From NCBI RefSeq assembly GCF_001469215.1, contig NZ_LOFH01000007.1, forward strand, positions 62,001 through 126,000: a DNA stretch of 64,000 nucleotides, in the 5' to 3' direction. The notes below the pieces were generated by a model. It was not told where the DNA came from. It saw nothing but the letters and a program-made list of their open reading frames with translations, and ran no database searches. This stretch comes from Pseudoalteromonas sp. H105. Lineage in GTDB: Bacteria > Pseudomonadota > Gammaproteobacteria > Enterobacterales > Alteromonadaceae. Positions 50,512 through 59,782 of the stretch are shown one piece after another. The position numbers were made by a program, and so were the translations under genes. The stretch's first letter is position 1. Every line of letters starts with the position of its first letter.

Positions 50512-53091
50512 TCAGTTTAACTGCTGCTCGGCGTCATCATTGGGCGTTAAAGTATTTTCAACGGGTATTGTCATTGCGTGCTGTTTACCAACAAAAAGTG
50601 ACAGGCCATGGGTGTCTAATAAAGCTCTAAAGTTTAAAATAGAGGGGCCTTTTGCAATGACTTTGACCTGTTTTATTTTCGTGATAGCTAATACGCCTTG
50701 TAACTGCAAATCATAGCTTTGTTGTTGCAGTACGCGTTTGCTAAATGTTGAGCTGAGTAACACATAGTTAAAATCAATATCAGTGAGTAAGTTCAATTCA
50801 CAACGATCTTTAGCAAAGTCATTCAAACCAATCGCAAAGCCAAGTTTACTTAACTGTTTGAGATTACTGATTTGTACTGCTGACGCATACCGAATCTCTT
50901 GTTCATTGAACAATAGGCATACTTGCTTTTTATTTGTGTGACTGTTGAGTGTTAAACATAGCGACTGAAATTCGACTTTTTCGAGTAATAGAGCCGAGCA
51001 AGGGACTAAAACAAGGTTTAAATTAGCCACACTTGCTTGTTGGCAAACTTGGTTTAAAAGTTGTAATTCAACCTCGAGTTGCTGTGTTTTATCAGCAGTG
51101 AACTTCTTTAAAATATCAAAGCTCGTACTGCCAAGGACTGGGTGCTCACCAAATGCTTCAACCAATACCTCGGGCTGAAACTCTTCATCCAGTGTGATTA
51201 TCTCTGAACTACGAAAATGGATTGGTAAGGTATCTAAGTGGTGATTAGCTTCAAATCCATGTGGGTTTGCGCCAACATTAAGTAGTGGGTGGAAAAACTC
51301 AAACCGACTTCGGCCTGCATTTTTGGCATAGTACATTGCGGCATCGGCATCTCTGATAATTTCATCAGTGTGTTTATAGCCGACTTTAGAATAAGTAATC
51401 CCCACGCTGGCACCACTTTGTACACATATTCCCTTCATACAAAACGGCTTTTTCATTAATTTAATAATTCGTTTGGCAACGTCTTCAGCTTGTTGGCGTT
51501 CAGTCAAGTGGGTTAACAAAATAACAAACTCGTCGCCACCCAGACGCGCTAATAAATCATGCTCACGAATACATTGGGAGAACGATTCAGCCACCCCAAT
51601 TAAGAATTGATCGCCCGCTTGGTGTCCTAGTTGATCATTGATGTCTTTGAATTTATCTAAATCAATAAATAGCACTGCAAATTGTTGCTCAGGGAAACGC
51701 TGGTTATGCTGTAGTGTTTTTTCTAATTGAGTTAAAAACAGGCTGCGATTAGGTAAACCTGTCAAAGAGTCATGATGAGCGTCATGGTACAGCTGCTGTT
51801 CTATTTTCTTTCGTTCTTCAATTTGCATTTGTAAATGCATGTTAGTTTGGCGAATCTCTTTTGTTTTTTCAGCGACGCGTTGCTCAAGATTTTGGTTACT
51901 TTGCTTAAGTGCTTGGTGTGCCAAATGTGCCTGTAATACCGTGGCTATTTGGTGTGAAACAAACGTAATCAGCTCAAAGTCATCTTGATTGAAAATATGC
52001 TTATTTTGGTAAGCTTGGCAAACAATTAAGCCAATAACTCCCTGTGATGTTTTCAGCGGCGCCCCTAGCCAACTCGTGGCAGTTTGCTTTGCTGGTACTT
52101 TTTCTGGTCGCTCAATGACGCCTTGCTTAATGAGCTCTTCAGAGCGTTTAGTATCGAGGAGTTGAGTCTGCTCAGTGCTTAGCACTAATTCACTGTAGCC
52201 TTTAGCAAAAGGACGTGGTTGGGTATTACTACGGAATTCATCAACGCAATACGGAAAAGTTAACCAAGCAGACTCCTTGTCATACAAGGCAATGTATAAG
52301 TTATCAGCATAGGTTATTGATTTTATTATCTCATGGACTTGCTGGTAGACTTCTTCTATTTGTTTACTTTGTGTTGCGAGTTCAGATATTTTAAATAAAA
52401 TATGCTGACGCTCAAGGGTCTTTTTATGTTGCTCTACTTCTAAATTGAGTGCTTCGTTGCTTTGTGTGAGGGCGCGGGTTCTTATTTTAACTTCTGATTC
52501 AAGGAGTTCACGTTTTTTTACCCGCTCGATTGCTGTGGAGAGGTACATCGACATAACCTCAAGCAACTCTATTTGCTGATCAGAATAACTCTGTTCTTTA
52601 TCATAACTTTGCGCAACCAAGACGCCGATGATTTGTCTGTTGCGATAAACGGGTACACCGACCCAGTGTTCTGCCGGGGTACCCAATACTTTAAATTCAC
52701 CTTGGTCAGCCGCGGCTTGCATTTCCTCCCCGCTGAAATAGGTTGTTTTCCCCTGTTTGAATACATAGCCTGTCACACCTTGGCTAAAGTTATGGTCTTG
52801 ATTAAGGGGAATCGCTATACCGTCTTTCTCATCAGCAAAGTAAGAAAGCTCTAATGTATTGGTAAATTGATTTAATAAAACAACATAGAAGCTTTTGCTG
52901 TGAACATAATCTTGGAGAATATCGTGAATAGCAGGGTAAAGTAGTGTCAACTCTGCAACATTGCTAGCCTGCTCTGATAATTGAATCAGGGCATTTTGTA
53001 AATGATGGGACTGCTTATACTTTTTTACTAAGGCGGATAAACGTGCGTTTTTATGCTCTAGCTTTTTCAGTAAAGCTACTTTATCTTCCAC
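50512..53091 (-). CDS. GAF-GAF-GGDEF protein with degenerate EAL domain
   Basis: 859 residues, cytosolic (no membrane segments). Two GAF-type sensory domains (about 25-195 and 220-395) are joined by coiled coils. A GGDEF domain (about 440-600) has an intact active site, LARLGGDEFVILL, with GGDEF at 518-522, so it should make cyclic di-GMP. The remaining part (about 615-845) follows the pattern of an EAL domain (KLGFAIGLNDFAKDRCELNLL) but lacks the catalytic EAL glutamate and metal residues, so it is probably a binding or regulatory domain. The signal for the GAF domains is unknown. Confidence 0.88.
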   Translation of the reverse strand: MEDKVALLKKLEHKNARLSALVKKYKQSHHLQNALIQLSEQASNVAELTLLYPAIHDILQDYVHSKSFYVVLLNQFTNTLELSYFADEKDGIAIPLNQDHNFSQGVTGYVFKQGKTTYFSGEEMQAAADQGEFKVLGTPAEHWVGVPVYRNRQIIGVLVAQSYDKEQSYSDQQIELLEVMSMYLSTAIERVKKRELLESEVKIRTRALTQSNEALNLEVEQHKKTLERQHILFKISELATQSKQIEEVYQQVHEIIKSITYADNLYIALYDKESAWLTFPYCVDEFRSNTQPRPFAKGYSELVLSTEQTQLLDTKRSEELIKQGVIERPEKVPAKQTATSWLGAPLKTSQGVIGLIVCQAYQNKHIFNQDDFELITFVSHQIATVLQAHLAHQALKQSNQNLEQRVAEKTKEIRQTNMHLQMQIEERKKIEQQLYHDAHHDSLTGLPNRSLFLTQLEKTLQHNQRFPEQQFAVLFIDLDKFKDINDQLGHQAGDQFLIGVAESFSQCIREHDLLARLGGDEFVILLTHLTERQQAEDVAKRIIKLMKKPFCMKGICVQSGASVGITYSKVGYKHTDEIIRDADAAMYYAKNAGRSRFEFFHPLLNVGANPHGFEANHHLDTLPIHFRSSEIITLDEEFQPEVLVEAFGEHPVLGSTSFDILKKFTADKTQQLEVELQLLNQVCQQASVANLNLVLVPCSALLLEKVEFQSLCLTLNSHTNKKQVCLLFNEQEIRYASAVQISNLKQLSKLGFAIGLNDFAKDRCELNLLTDIDFNYVLLSSTFSKRVLQQQSYDLQLQGVLAITKIKQVKVIAKGPSILNFRALLDTHGLSLFVGKQHAMTIPVENTLTPNDDAEQQLN

Positions 53092-53230
53092 TGATGTTGA
53101 ACCATCTATTATTGTATAATTATTGCTCTTATATTTTCATTTTTTGTGCTAAAGGTCAAGTAGATAATAGTATGAGAGGAAAAAGCTTTTTTATAGTTAT
53201 AAAGTACTTGTTTTTATTGTTTTTAAAATA

Positions 53231-53259
53231 AAAAAGGCTGAATAATTTCAGCCTTTTTT
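53231..53259. terminator. Rho-independent terminator after cytochrome c5 gene
   Basis: Stem GGCTGAA / TTCAGCC flanked by A5 and T6. It lies 22 bases after the c5 stop on the minus strand and also reads in the other direction. Confidence 0.88.
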
Positions 53260-53280
53260 ATTTTTTTAAGTAATTTAGTA

Positions 53281-53673
53281 TTACTTTTTAGTCATGAATG
53301 TGATGGCTGCTTGAATCTCATCATCAGAACAATCCATGCATGTTCCTTTTGGCGGCATGGCATTAAAACCATTAATTGCATGATCTAATAATGTCTCTGC
53401 GCCTTTTGCAAGTCGAGGGGCCCAGTCATCAACAGACTTAGGAGCGCCAAGTGCGCCAGTACCATGACATGCAAAACATGATGCTTGATACACCTGTTCG
53501 CCAGAGCGAGGGCCTGCTGGCACTTCAGCAACAGCGGCTTTATCGCCTTCAAAGTATACTGCACCAATTGGAGCGATACGTTTTTTGATCGCATCTTCAG
53601 TCATAGAGTTATCATATGCTTGTGCGTTTACGGTGGTTGCTAGCAATAATAATGCTGCTGATAGTTTTTTCAT
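53281..53673 (-). CDS. Cytochrome c5 (periplasmic monohaem)
   Basis: 130 residues with a signal peptide (about 1-19, TTVNAQA). The haem site CFACH is C66-H70, with the axial Met in FNAMPPKG (M106) and the c5-type cysteine pair in GTCMDC (C112, C115). An electron carrier of the periplasm or membrane edge, likely feeding a terminal oxidase such as cbb3. It stands alone, between the GGDEF gene and elbB, with its own terminator. Confidence 0.92.
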   Translation of the reverse strand: MKKLSAALLLLATTVNAQAYDNSMTEDAIKKRIAPIGAVYFEGDKAAVAEVPAGPRSGEQVYQASCFACHGTGALGAPKSVDDWAPRLAKGAETLLDHAINGFNAMPPKGTCMDCSDDEIQAAITFMTKK

Positions 53674-53870
53674 TTTGCCTTGCTCACTTCGATTTGAACG
53701 TGATCAATCACGATAGATGACGGAATTTAGAACGATTATAACGCTTAGCTACAATTTATAAAACGCCGAGAGTCGTTTTTATTTTGAAAAATCGATATTT
53801 TTTGCTTTAACGCAAAAAATATCGATTTAAAGATCATTAATTTGATCGTGGTTTAGCTGCTCAAAATGTA

Positions 53871-54521
53871 TTAACACATTTTAATAATGGCTTTGACTAG
53901 CTTTTCTATTCCTGCATCAGCTTCTAGAATAGACTCGGCAAGCATGTAAGCAGGTGTGCTTACCAACTTGTGCTGTTCATCAATAACAATATCATCAACA
54001 GCGCAATTAACATGTTCTGCACCAAGCATATTAATTGCTGATGCTGTTTCAGGATCATCGCCAATGGTTACTTTAGCACCTGCATTATAAATCAGTGGGA
54101 TCATTGCTGGGGCAATACACATATAGCCAGCAGGTTTTGCCATCGTTGCAAATTGTTGGCACGCTGTTTTAATATCGGGTTGAAGCTGTGCCTGTGTTCC
54201 TTTTACGGCAAAATCAGATAGGTTTTTTGCAGCCCCAAATCCCCCAGGAAGGATCAAAGCATCAAAGTGTGTAGCATCAAGATCCGTAAGCGGTTTGATG
54301 TCGCCGCGTGCAATTCGGGCTGCTTCCACTAATACATTTCGATTTTGGCTCATTGGCTCACCGCTTAAATGATTAATCGTGTGCATTTGCTCTATATCGG
54401 GTGCAAAACATTGGTACGATGCGCCTGCTTTTGCGATGTGTAACAAGGTCAGCACGGCTTCATTTATTTCTGCGCCATCATACACACCACAGCCAGCTAA
54501 AATTACGGCAATTTTTTTCAT
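53871..54521 (-). CDS. elbB: ElbB/ES1-like glutamine amidotransferase-fold protein
   Basis: 216 residues (E. coli ElbB 217). A DJ-1/PfpI superfamily protein with glyoxalase-type activity reported for the E. coli protein. Features: AVILAGCGVYDGAEINEAVL at the start, LPGGFGAAKNLSDFA in the middle and the conserved cysteine in GYMCIAPAMIP. The ribosome site GGAG lies before the ATG. It diverges from polA across a 517-base interval. Confidence 0.92.
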   Translation of the reverse strand: MKKIAVILAGCGVYDGAEINEAVLTLLHIAKAGASYQCFAPDIEQMHTINHLSGEPMSQNRNVLVEAARIARGDIKPLTDLDATHFDALILPGGFGAAKNLSDFAVKGTQAQLQPDIKTACQQFATMAKPAGYMCIAPAMIPLIYNAGAKVTIGDDPETASAINMLGAEHVNCAVDDIVIDEQHKLVSTPAYMLAESILEADAGIEKLVKAIIKMC

Positions 54522-54707
54522 AATGAGGATCTCCTTTATACAATGTTGCTCAGTCTAGCATGCAGTTGAAGTTAAATTATGGAAAATATAATGCACATGT
54601 ATTTTCTCAACCTGTACTTTAGTGAAGTAAAATCAAGGCATATACTTTTATATGAGCGTTATAAGAGGAAAAAATTATAAAGGATCACTATGATCTTTGA
54701 TCCATTG

Positions 54708-54716
54708 TGGTAGAAT
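54708..54716 (+). promoter_or_regulatory. Probable polA promoter (extended -10)
   Basis: TGGTAGAAT is an extended -10 element; initiation near 54723 would begin the transcript with the hairpin CGGTTATTT / AAATAACCG (54724-54752). Three GATC sites at 54683, 54692 and 54699 lie where the -35 and spacer would be. A leader of about 316 bases before polA would result. Confidence 0.55.
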
Positions 54717-54904
54717 GCTCGTCCGGTTATTTAGAAGGGTAAAAAATAACCGTATAAAAGAGTGAATGTAAAAGGGTTAAAATTGCTTTTCCACATTTAC
54801 CTAAAAAATAATAAAAAAGAACGCCGTATTATCTTTTTATATAAAACATACACTTAAAGTTTTTCTAGGTTGTTTACACTACTTTGGAGGAATATCTTGT
54901 GCGT

Positions 54905-54926
54905 GTTATCTACAAAGTTATCCACA
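54905..54926 (+). promoter_or_regulatory. Two DnaA-box-like sites in the polA leader
   Basis: TTATCTACA (54905-54913) and a perfect TTATCCACA (54918-54926) on the same strand, 13 bases start to start. A one-mismatch TTTTCCACA lies at 54787. These match the DnaA 9-mer consensus; binding is inferred. Confidence 0.6.
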
Positions 54927-55038
54927 GTTTACTCTGTCATTATTAAATTAGTTAACCAATTCGCAGTCGTTTTATGTTTTGCCTTATGGCATGCTTATCA
55001 TAATTCTGTTTATCTTTTATTTAGGATCCAATTACACC

Positions 55039-57774
55039 ATGGCTCAGATCCCAGAAAACCCACTTATTTTAGTTGATGGCTCTTCTTATTTATTTCGTGC
55101 TTATCATTCGCCACCGCACTTAACTAACTCAAAAGGAGAGGCGACAGGTGCTATTTATGGCGTGATCAATATGCTGAAAAGTTTGATCAAACAATATGAT
55201 CCGTCGCATATGGTGGTTGTTTTTGATGCCAAAGGTAAAACCTTTCGAAATGATATGTACAGTGAGTACAAAGCTAATCGACCGCCTATGCCTGACGATT
55301 TGCGTACGCAGATTGCACCATTACATAGCATCATTAAAGCTATGGGGTTTCCGCTTATTAGTATTGAAGGTGTTGAAGCGGATGACGTGATTGGTACATT
55401 TGCGCGTATCGCAACAGAGCAAAAGCGTCATGTACTTGTTTCTACTGGCGACAAAGATATGGCTCAACTAGTGAATGAACACGTTACATTGATCAATACC
55501 ATGACAGATAGCATTTCAGATCCCGTCACCGTTGTTGAGAAGTTTGGTGTGGGTCCTGAGCTGATTATCGACTACTTAGCACTGATGGGTGACAAGGTTG
55601 ATAATATTCCAGGTGTAGATGGGTGTGGTCCAAAAACAGCGGTTAAATGGTTACAAAAGTATGGTTCATTACAGGGCGTATTAGATCATGCGGGTGAGAT
55701 AAAAGGGAAGATTGGTGAAAAACTGGCAGCAGCAGTTGATCATTTACCTCTTAGCTATGAGCTTGCAACTATCAAATGCGATGTTGAAGTTGAGTCAGAT
55801 TTAGACACGTTCAAGCTACAAGATCCTAACCGTGATGAACTTATCGCATTATATGGAGAATGTGAGTTCCGCCGTTGGTTAGCTGAGCTACTTGATAACC
55901 CTAAAGACGCTGATACCAACCTGGCAGTGCCCAGCGAAGAAAGTGAATTACCTAAAGTGGCGGATGCCCATTATGAAACTATTCTAACAGCTGAGCAGTT
56001 AGATACATTGGTTAATCAATTAAATGACGCAGAGTTGTTTGCTTTTGATACTGAAACAACAAGCTTAGATTATATGCAGGCACAGTTAGTGGGGATGAGC
56101 TTTGCAGTAAAAGCGGGCGAAGCATTTTATTTACCTGTTGCGCATGATTACCCTGATGCGCCAGAGCAGTTATCACTTGAAACAGTGATGGCAAGAATTG
56201 GCCCTATCTTAGCGGATGAAAATAAAGCCAAAGTCGGTCAAAACCTTAAATATGATAAGAGTGTATTAGCGAATGCAGGCTTTGCATTAAACGGGATAAA
56301 ATTTGATACGATGCTAGAGTCTTATGTATTCAATAGTGTGGGTACACGCCATGATATGGATTCACTGGCGCTTAAATACTTAGGCCACAAGAATATCAGC
56401 TTTGAAGATATCGCAGGTAAAGGCAAAAAACAGTTAACGTTCAACCAAATTGAGCTTGAAAAAGCAGCGCCTTATGCTGCTGAAGATGCAGATATTACTC
56501 TGCGTTTACACCAAGTGCTATGGCCTAAAATTGAGGCCGATGAAAAACTAAAATCAGTTTTTGAAGAAATTGAATTACCGCTAGTGAGCGTTATTTCAGA
56601 TATAGAACGCACCGGTGTGGCCATTGACAGTAAAATGCTGGCAGCACACAGCCAACGCTTGGGTGAGCGCTTAATTGAACTTGAAAAAGAAGCGTTTGAA
56701 ATCGCAGGCGAACCATTTAATTTAAGTTCACCTAAACAATTACAAGTGCTCTTGTTTGAAAAGCTTGAACTCCCTATTATCAAAAAGACCCCAAAAGGCG
56801 CGCCTTCAACAGCGGAAGAAGTGCTGCAAGAGCTGGCGCATGACTACCCGTTGCCAAAAGTTATTATTGAACATCGTGGGCTGTCAAAACTGAAGTCAAC
56901 TTATACCGATAAACTGCCTTTAATGGTTAATGAGCAGACGAACCGTGTTCATACCTCTTACCATCAGGCGGTTACGGCAACAGGGCGATTAAGCTCTACT
57001 GATCCTAATTTACAAAATATTCCCATTCGTTCAGAGGAAGGGCGTCGTATCCGTGAAGCGTTTATTGCTGCGGATGGGTATAAAATTGTGGCGGCCGATT
57101 ATAGTCAGATTGAATTACGTATTATGGCGCATTTATCGCAAGATAAAGGGCTTTTAAATGCCTTTGCAAATGGTCTGGATGTTCACAGTGCAACGGCTGC
57201 GGAAGTCTTTGGCGTCGAGCTTGAAGCTGTTACGACAGACATGCGCCGCAAAGCTAAAGCGGTAAACTTTGGTTTAATTTATGGCATGTCTGCATTTGGT
57301 TTAGCGCGTCAACTAGATGTACCACGCCATGAAGCACAGCACTATATTGATAAGTACTTTGAGCGTTTTCCTGGTGTACTTGATTACATGGAATCAACAC
57401 GAGAAAAAGCTGCAGAAAATGGTTACGTCGAAACTATTTTTGGCCGTCGTTTACATTTACCAGAGATCAATGCGCGTAATGGCGCACGTCGAAAAGGAGC
57501 TGAACGTGCAGCAATCAATGCGCCAATGCAAGGAACCGCCGCTGACATTATTAAAAAGGCCATGCTTACTGTGCACAAGTGGGTCAACGAGCAAGCACCT
57601 AATACGGTGAAGCTATTAATGCAAGTACACGATGAATTAGTGTTTGAAATTAAAGCGGACTGCGCAGAGCAATACACCGCTCAGATTTGTAAGTTAATGT
57701 CTGAAGCGGCTGCGTTGGATGTTCCGCTCATCGTTGAAGCTGATACGGGTGACAACTGGGAGCAAGCGCATTAA
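55039..57774 (+). CDS. polA: DNA polymerase I
   Basis: 911 residues from the ATG of MAQIPENPLILVDGSSYLFRAYH; a 20-codon upstream extension with hydrophobic residues is rejected because it lacks homology. Removes RNA primers and fills gaps. Domains in order: 5'-3' nuclease (1-300), 3'-5' proofreading exonuclease with DTETTSLD, GQNLKYDKS and AAEDADITL all intact, and polymerase with DYSQIELRIMAH and MQVHDELVFE. A terminator follows. Confidence 0.98.
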   Translation: MAQIPENPLILVDGSSYLFRAYHSPPHLTNSKGEATGAIYGVINMLKSLIKQYDPSHMVVVFDAKGKTFRNDMYSEYKANRPPMPDDLRTQIAPLHSIIKAMGFPLISIEGVEADDVIGTFARIATEQKRHVLVSTGDKDMAQLVNEHVTLINTMTDSISDPVTVVEKFGVGPELIIDYLALMGDKVDNIPGVDGCGPKTAVKWLQKYGSLQGVLDHAGEIKGKIGEKLAAAVDHLPLSYELATIKCDVEVESDLDTFKLQDPNRDELIALYGECEFRRWLAELLDNPKDADTNLAVPSEESELPKVADAHYETILTAEQLDTLVNQLNDAELFAFDTETTSLDYMQAQLVGMSFAVKAGEAFYLPVAHDYPDAPEQLSLETVMARIGPILADENKAKVGQNLKYDKSVLANAGFALNGIKFDTMLESYVFNSVGTRHDMDSLALKYLGHKNISFEDIAGKGKKQLTFNQIELEKAAPYAAEDADITLRLHQVLWPKIEADEKLKSVFEEIELPLVSVISDIERTGVAIDSKMLAAHSQRLGERLIELEKEAFEIAGEPFNLSSPKQLQVLLFEKLELPIIKKTPKGAPSTAEEVLQELAHDYPLPKVIIEHRGLSKLKSTYTDKLPLMVNEQTNRVHTSYHQAVTATGRLSSTDPNLQNIPIRSEEGRRIREAFIAADGYKIVAADYSQIELRIMAHLSQDKGLLNAFANGLDVHSATAAEVFGVELEAVTTDMRRKAKAVNFGLIYGMSAFGLARQLDVPRHEAQHYIDKYFERFPGVLDYMESTREKAAENGYVETIFGRRLHLPEINARNGARRKGAERAAINAPMQGTAADIIKKAMLTVHKWVNEQAPNTVKLLMQVHDELVFEIKADCAEQYTAQICKLMSEAAALDVPLIVEADTGDNWEQAH

Positions 57775-57802
57775 TAATCGCTATTAGAAAAGTGATCTCA
57801 TT

Positions 57803-57834
57803 AAAAAAGCGCGGCCAATTTGGCCGCGTTTTTT
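57803..57834. terminator. Bidirectional terminator between polA and lipase foldase gene
   Basis: Stem CGCGGCC / GGCCGCG with an AATTT loop, flanked by A6 and T6. Its end overlaps the foldase stop codon. Confidence 0.9.
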
Positions 57835-58636
57835 ATGTTTCAGGGTACAGCGCTAAAAAGTGACGCTTTTGTTGTGTTGTTAAGTGTTTATCTAATAATT
57901 GAGCTGTTTTTTGTTGTGCCTGTGATGAACTTAAGTTTTGCTTTAAGTGGCTAATCTCATTGATAAGTTTCTTGCATAAGGCTTGCCATTGTTGACGTTC
58001 GTGCTGCAAATCAATCAACCGCGTGGCTGCGGCATCACCAAACTCACTGGCCAGTTGATTATAATTTTGACTATTAAACGCTTCATTTAGCTCGGTATTA
58101 AGCGCATGTATATCTTTACTCGGTTTGAGCGCCGATAAAATATGCTCAGGTTGCGAAGCATCTATATTGGCCAGTAACTGATGCTTTAATTCATCCGTTA
58201 ACGAGTTATCAAGGTTCACCTCAAGTTTAGCCAGTGTGTAGGCTTGCCATTGATTATCCTCATCGAAAAGTAACGCTATTTCTTGCTCAGTAAAATACTG
58301 GCTTTGTAATGCCATTATTTCATGCAACAACTCGTTTAAAGGTAAGTGTGCCAGTGCAGACTGATACGTTAATAATGCTTCCTTAAAGCTTAAGTATTTG
58401 GCAAACAAGGCTTCATATGGCTGACATTGCTCAAGTTCAGTGCACTCTTTATGAATCGTGTGGGTATTAAACTCATTCGTATTTTGGGCTGTTAAAATTA
58501 CATGCTCAAACACCCTATCTACGCTTGTAGGTACGTTTACTTTAGAAGGAGAGATGGGCGCCTTAGGTTGGACTAAAACATAGCCCAGTCCAATAAACAG
58601 CATAGTTGAAAACACCCAAAATATAGGGGAGCGCAT
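57833..58636 (-). CDS. lifO: Lipase-specific foldase (lipase chaperone), short form
   Basis: 267 residues. One N-terminal membrane anchor (about 6-24) leads into a long helical periplasmic domain. The LQSQYFTEQEIALLFDEDNQWQAY segment and the arrangement of helices fit the Lif family, which folds secreted family I lipases before type II export. The family's usual RxxFDY-type lipase-contact motif is not obvious here, and the protein is shorter than most (280-340). It begins two bases after the lipase stop, so the pair is one operon. Confidence 0.8.
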   Translation of the reverse strand: MRSPIFWVFSTMLFIGLGYVLVQPKAPISPSKVNVPTSVDRVFEHVILTAQNTNEFNTHTIHKECTELEQCQPYEALFAKYLSFKEALLTYQSALAHLPLNELLHEIMALQSQYFTEQEIALLFDEDNQWQAYTLAKLEVNLDNSLTDELKHQLLANIDASQPEHILSALKPSKDIHALNTELNEAFNSQNYNQLASEFGDAAATRLIDLQHERQQWQALCKKLINEISHLKQNLSSSQAQQKTAQLLDKHLTTQQKRHFLALYPET

Positions 58637-58638
58637 TA

Positions 58639-59559
58639 TTACAGGCCCATATTTTTTAATCGGTTTGCATGTTGGCGATAGACTGTAATGGGATCAGTTT
58701 CAAATAAATGATGAAAACCAAGTATTTGATTTACTTCGTCAAGGTGATTCATACGGTAGTTATCTTTTATGACATACCCGAGGTGACTACTACAACGTGA
58801 GACCAAACCGTCGTCATCACCTGGAATTAAAAGAGAGGTAACACTTAATGCAGCATCGGAAGGGTCAAAAATGTTGGTGAAAGCACGTGTTCCGCTCCAC
58901 GAAAAATAATACACACCATTGCTCGCTTGCAATGGCCCTTGTTGACAAGGAGATTGTGGTAGTCCTTCAGGGTATTTTTGGTTAAACGCTAATGCGCCTT
59001 GAGTTGTGAGGCTTTCAAGTGCCCCAATGGCGTCTTGTGGCAATTGGCTATTACCAGAGAGTAAAGCAATCAACCCGCCAAAAGCATCGAATGCGCTTTT
59101 GGCAACGCCTTCAAGGTTTGATCCCGGTGTTAATCCATCTCTGGCTATATCGGCTACAGGGCTGCCAAAATTGACACCCCCTACACTGGTTACAGATGCC
59201 ACCAATGCTGGCTTTATTGATGCAACATATCGAATACTTTGCGCCCCTTGACTATGGCCTATCAAGTTGACTTTTTGGGCCCCAGTCAGTGCCAGTATTT
59301 GCTCTACTTGCAGTAAAAGTTGTTCACCTCTTTGCTCTGAACTATTGAGTGAAGACACTGAGGTAGTAAATACCATGGCACCATCTTTACTCAATTGCTC
59401 CGGGATACGATAAAAATAATCGATACCCAAAACGTCATCAAACCCCATTAGGCCATGGGCTAAAACAATAGGGTATTTAGTTTCGGTATAGCCCGCTTTG
59501 ACGTGATAGCTAAATAAGGTAAGGAGGCTCAAAACAGTGAGTGTTATTATTTTTTTCAT
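58639..59559 (-). CDS. Secreted triacylglycerol lipase, family I
   Basis: 306 residues with a signal peptide (about 1-22, SYHVKAG). An alpha/beta hydrolase resembling Pseudomonas and Vibrio lipases. The oxyanion segment is LAHGLMGFDD and the nucleophile S103 is in IGHSQGAQSIRYVA. The acid is D250 in GDDDGLVSRC, and the histidine is H272 in MNHLDEVNQ. C205 and C256 can form the single disulfide seen in family I.1/I.2. Export is expected through the general (type II) pathway after folding by the adjacent foldase. Confidence 0.92.
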   Translation of the reverse strand: MKKIITLTVLSLLTLFSYHVKAGYTETKYPIVLAHGLMGFDDVLGIDYFYRIPEQLSKDGAMVFTTSVSSLNSSEQRGEQLLLQVEQILALTGAQKVNLIGHSQGAQSIRYVASIKPALVASVTSVGGVNFGSPVADIARDGLTPGSNLEGVAKSAFDAFGGLIALLSGNSQLPQDAIGALESLTTQGALAFNQKYPEGLPQSPCQQGPLQASNGVYYFSWSGTRAFTNIFDPSDAALSVTSLLIPGDDDGLVSRCSSHLGYVIKDNYRMNHLDEVNQILGFHHLFETDPITVYRQHANRLKNMGL

Positions 59560-59782
59560 ATGAGAGTGCTCTTTATTGTGTGTTAAGGTTTTTTCGTGAG
59601 TGACTATAACAATTGAGTATTTATTCTATTTAGATAAATAGAACAAATTTCACCCACTTGCAATGTTATTTAAATGTTAAAATAAAATATATTTTGTAGG
59701 TTACGTTATTGGTTTATCAATTCTGCGGCTTGGTCAGTGTATTTAGTTTATTTATGCGAACCGATTTGCTAAAGTCCGCGCC

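Noticed and set aside
53043..53231. Short plus-strand frame before the c5 terminator
   Set aside because: It begins antisense to the GGDEF gene start and is AT-driven hydrophobic sequence without a ribosome site.
54979..55038. Hydrophobic 20-residue extension of DNA polymerase I
   Set aside because: PolA homology begins at MAQIPENP; a membrane segment on PolA is not expected.
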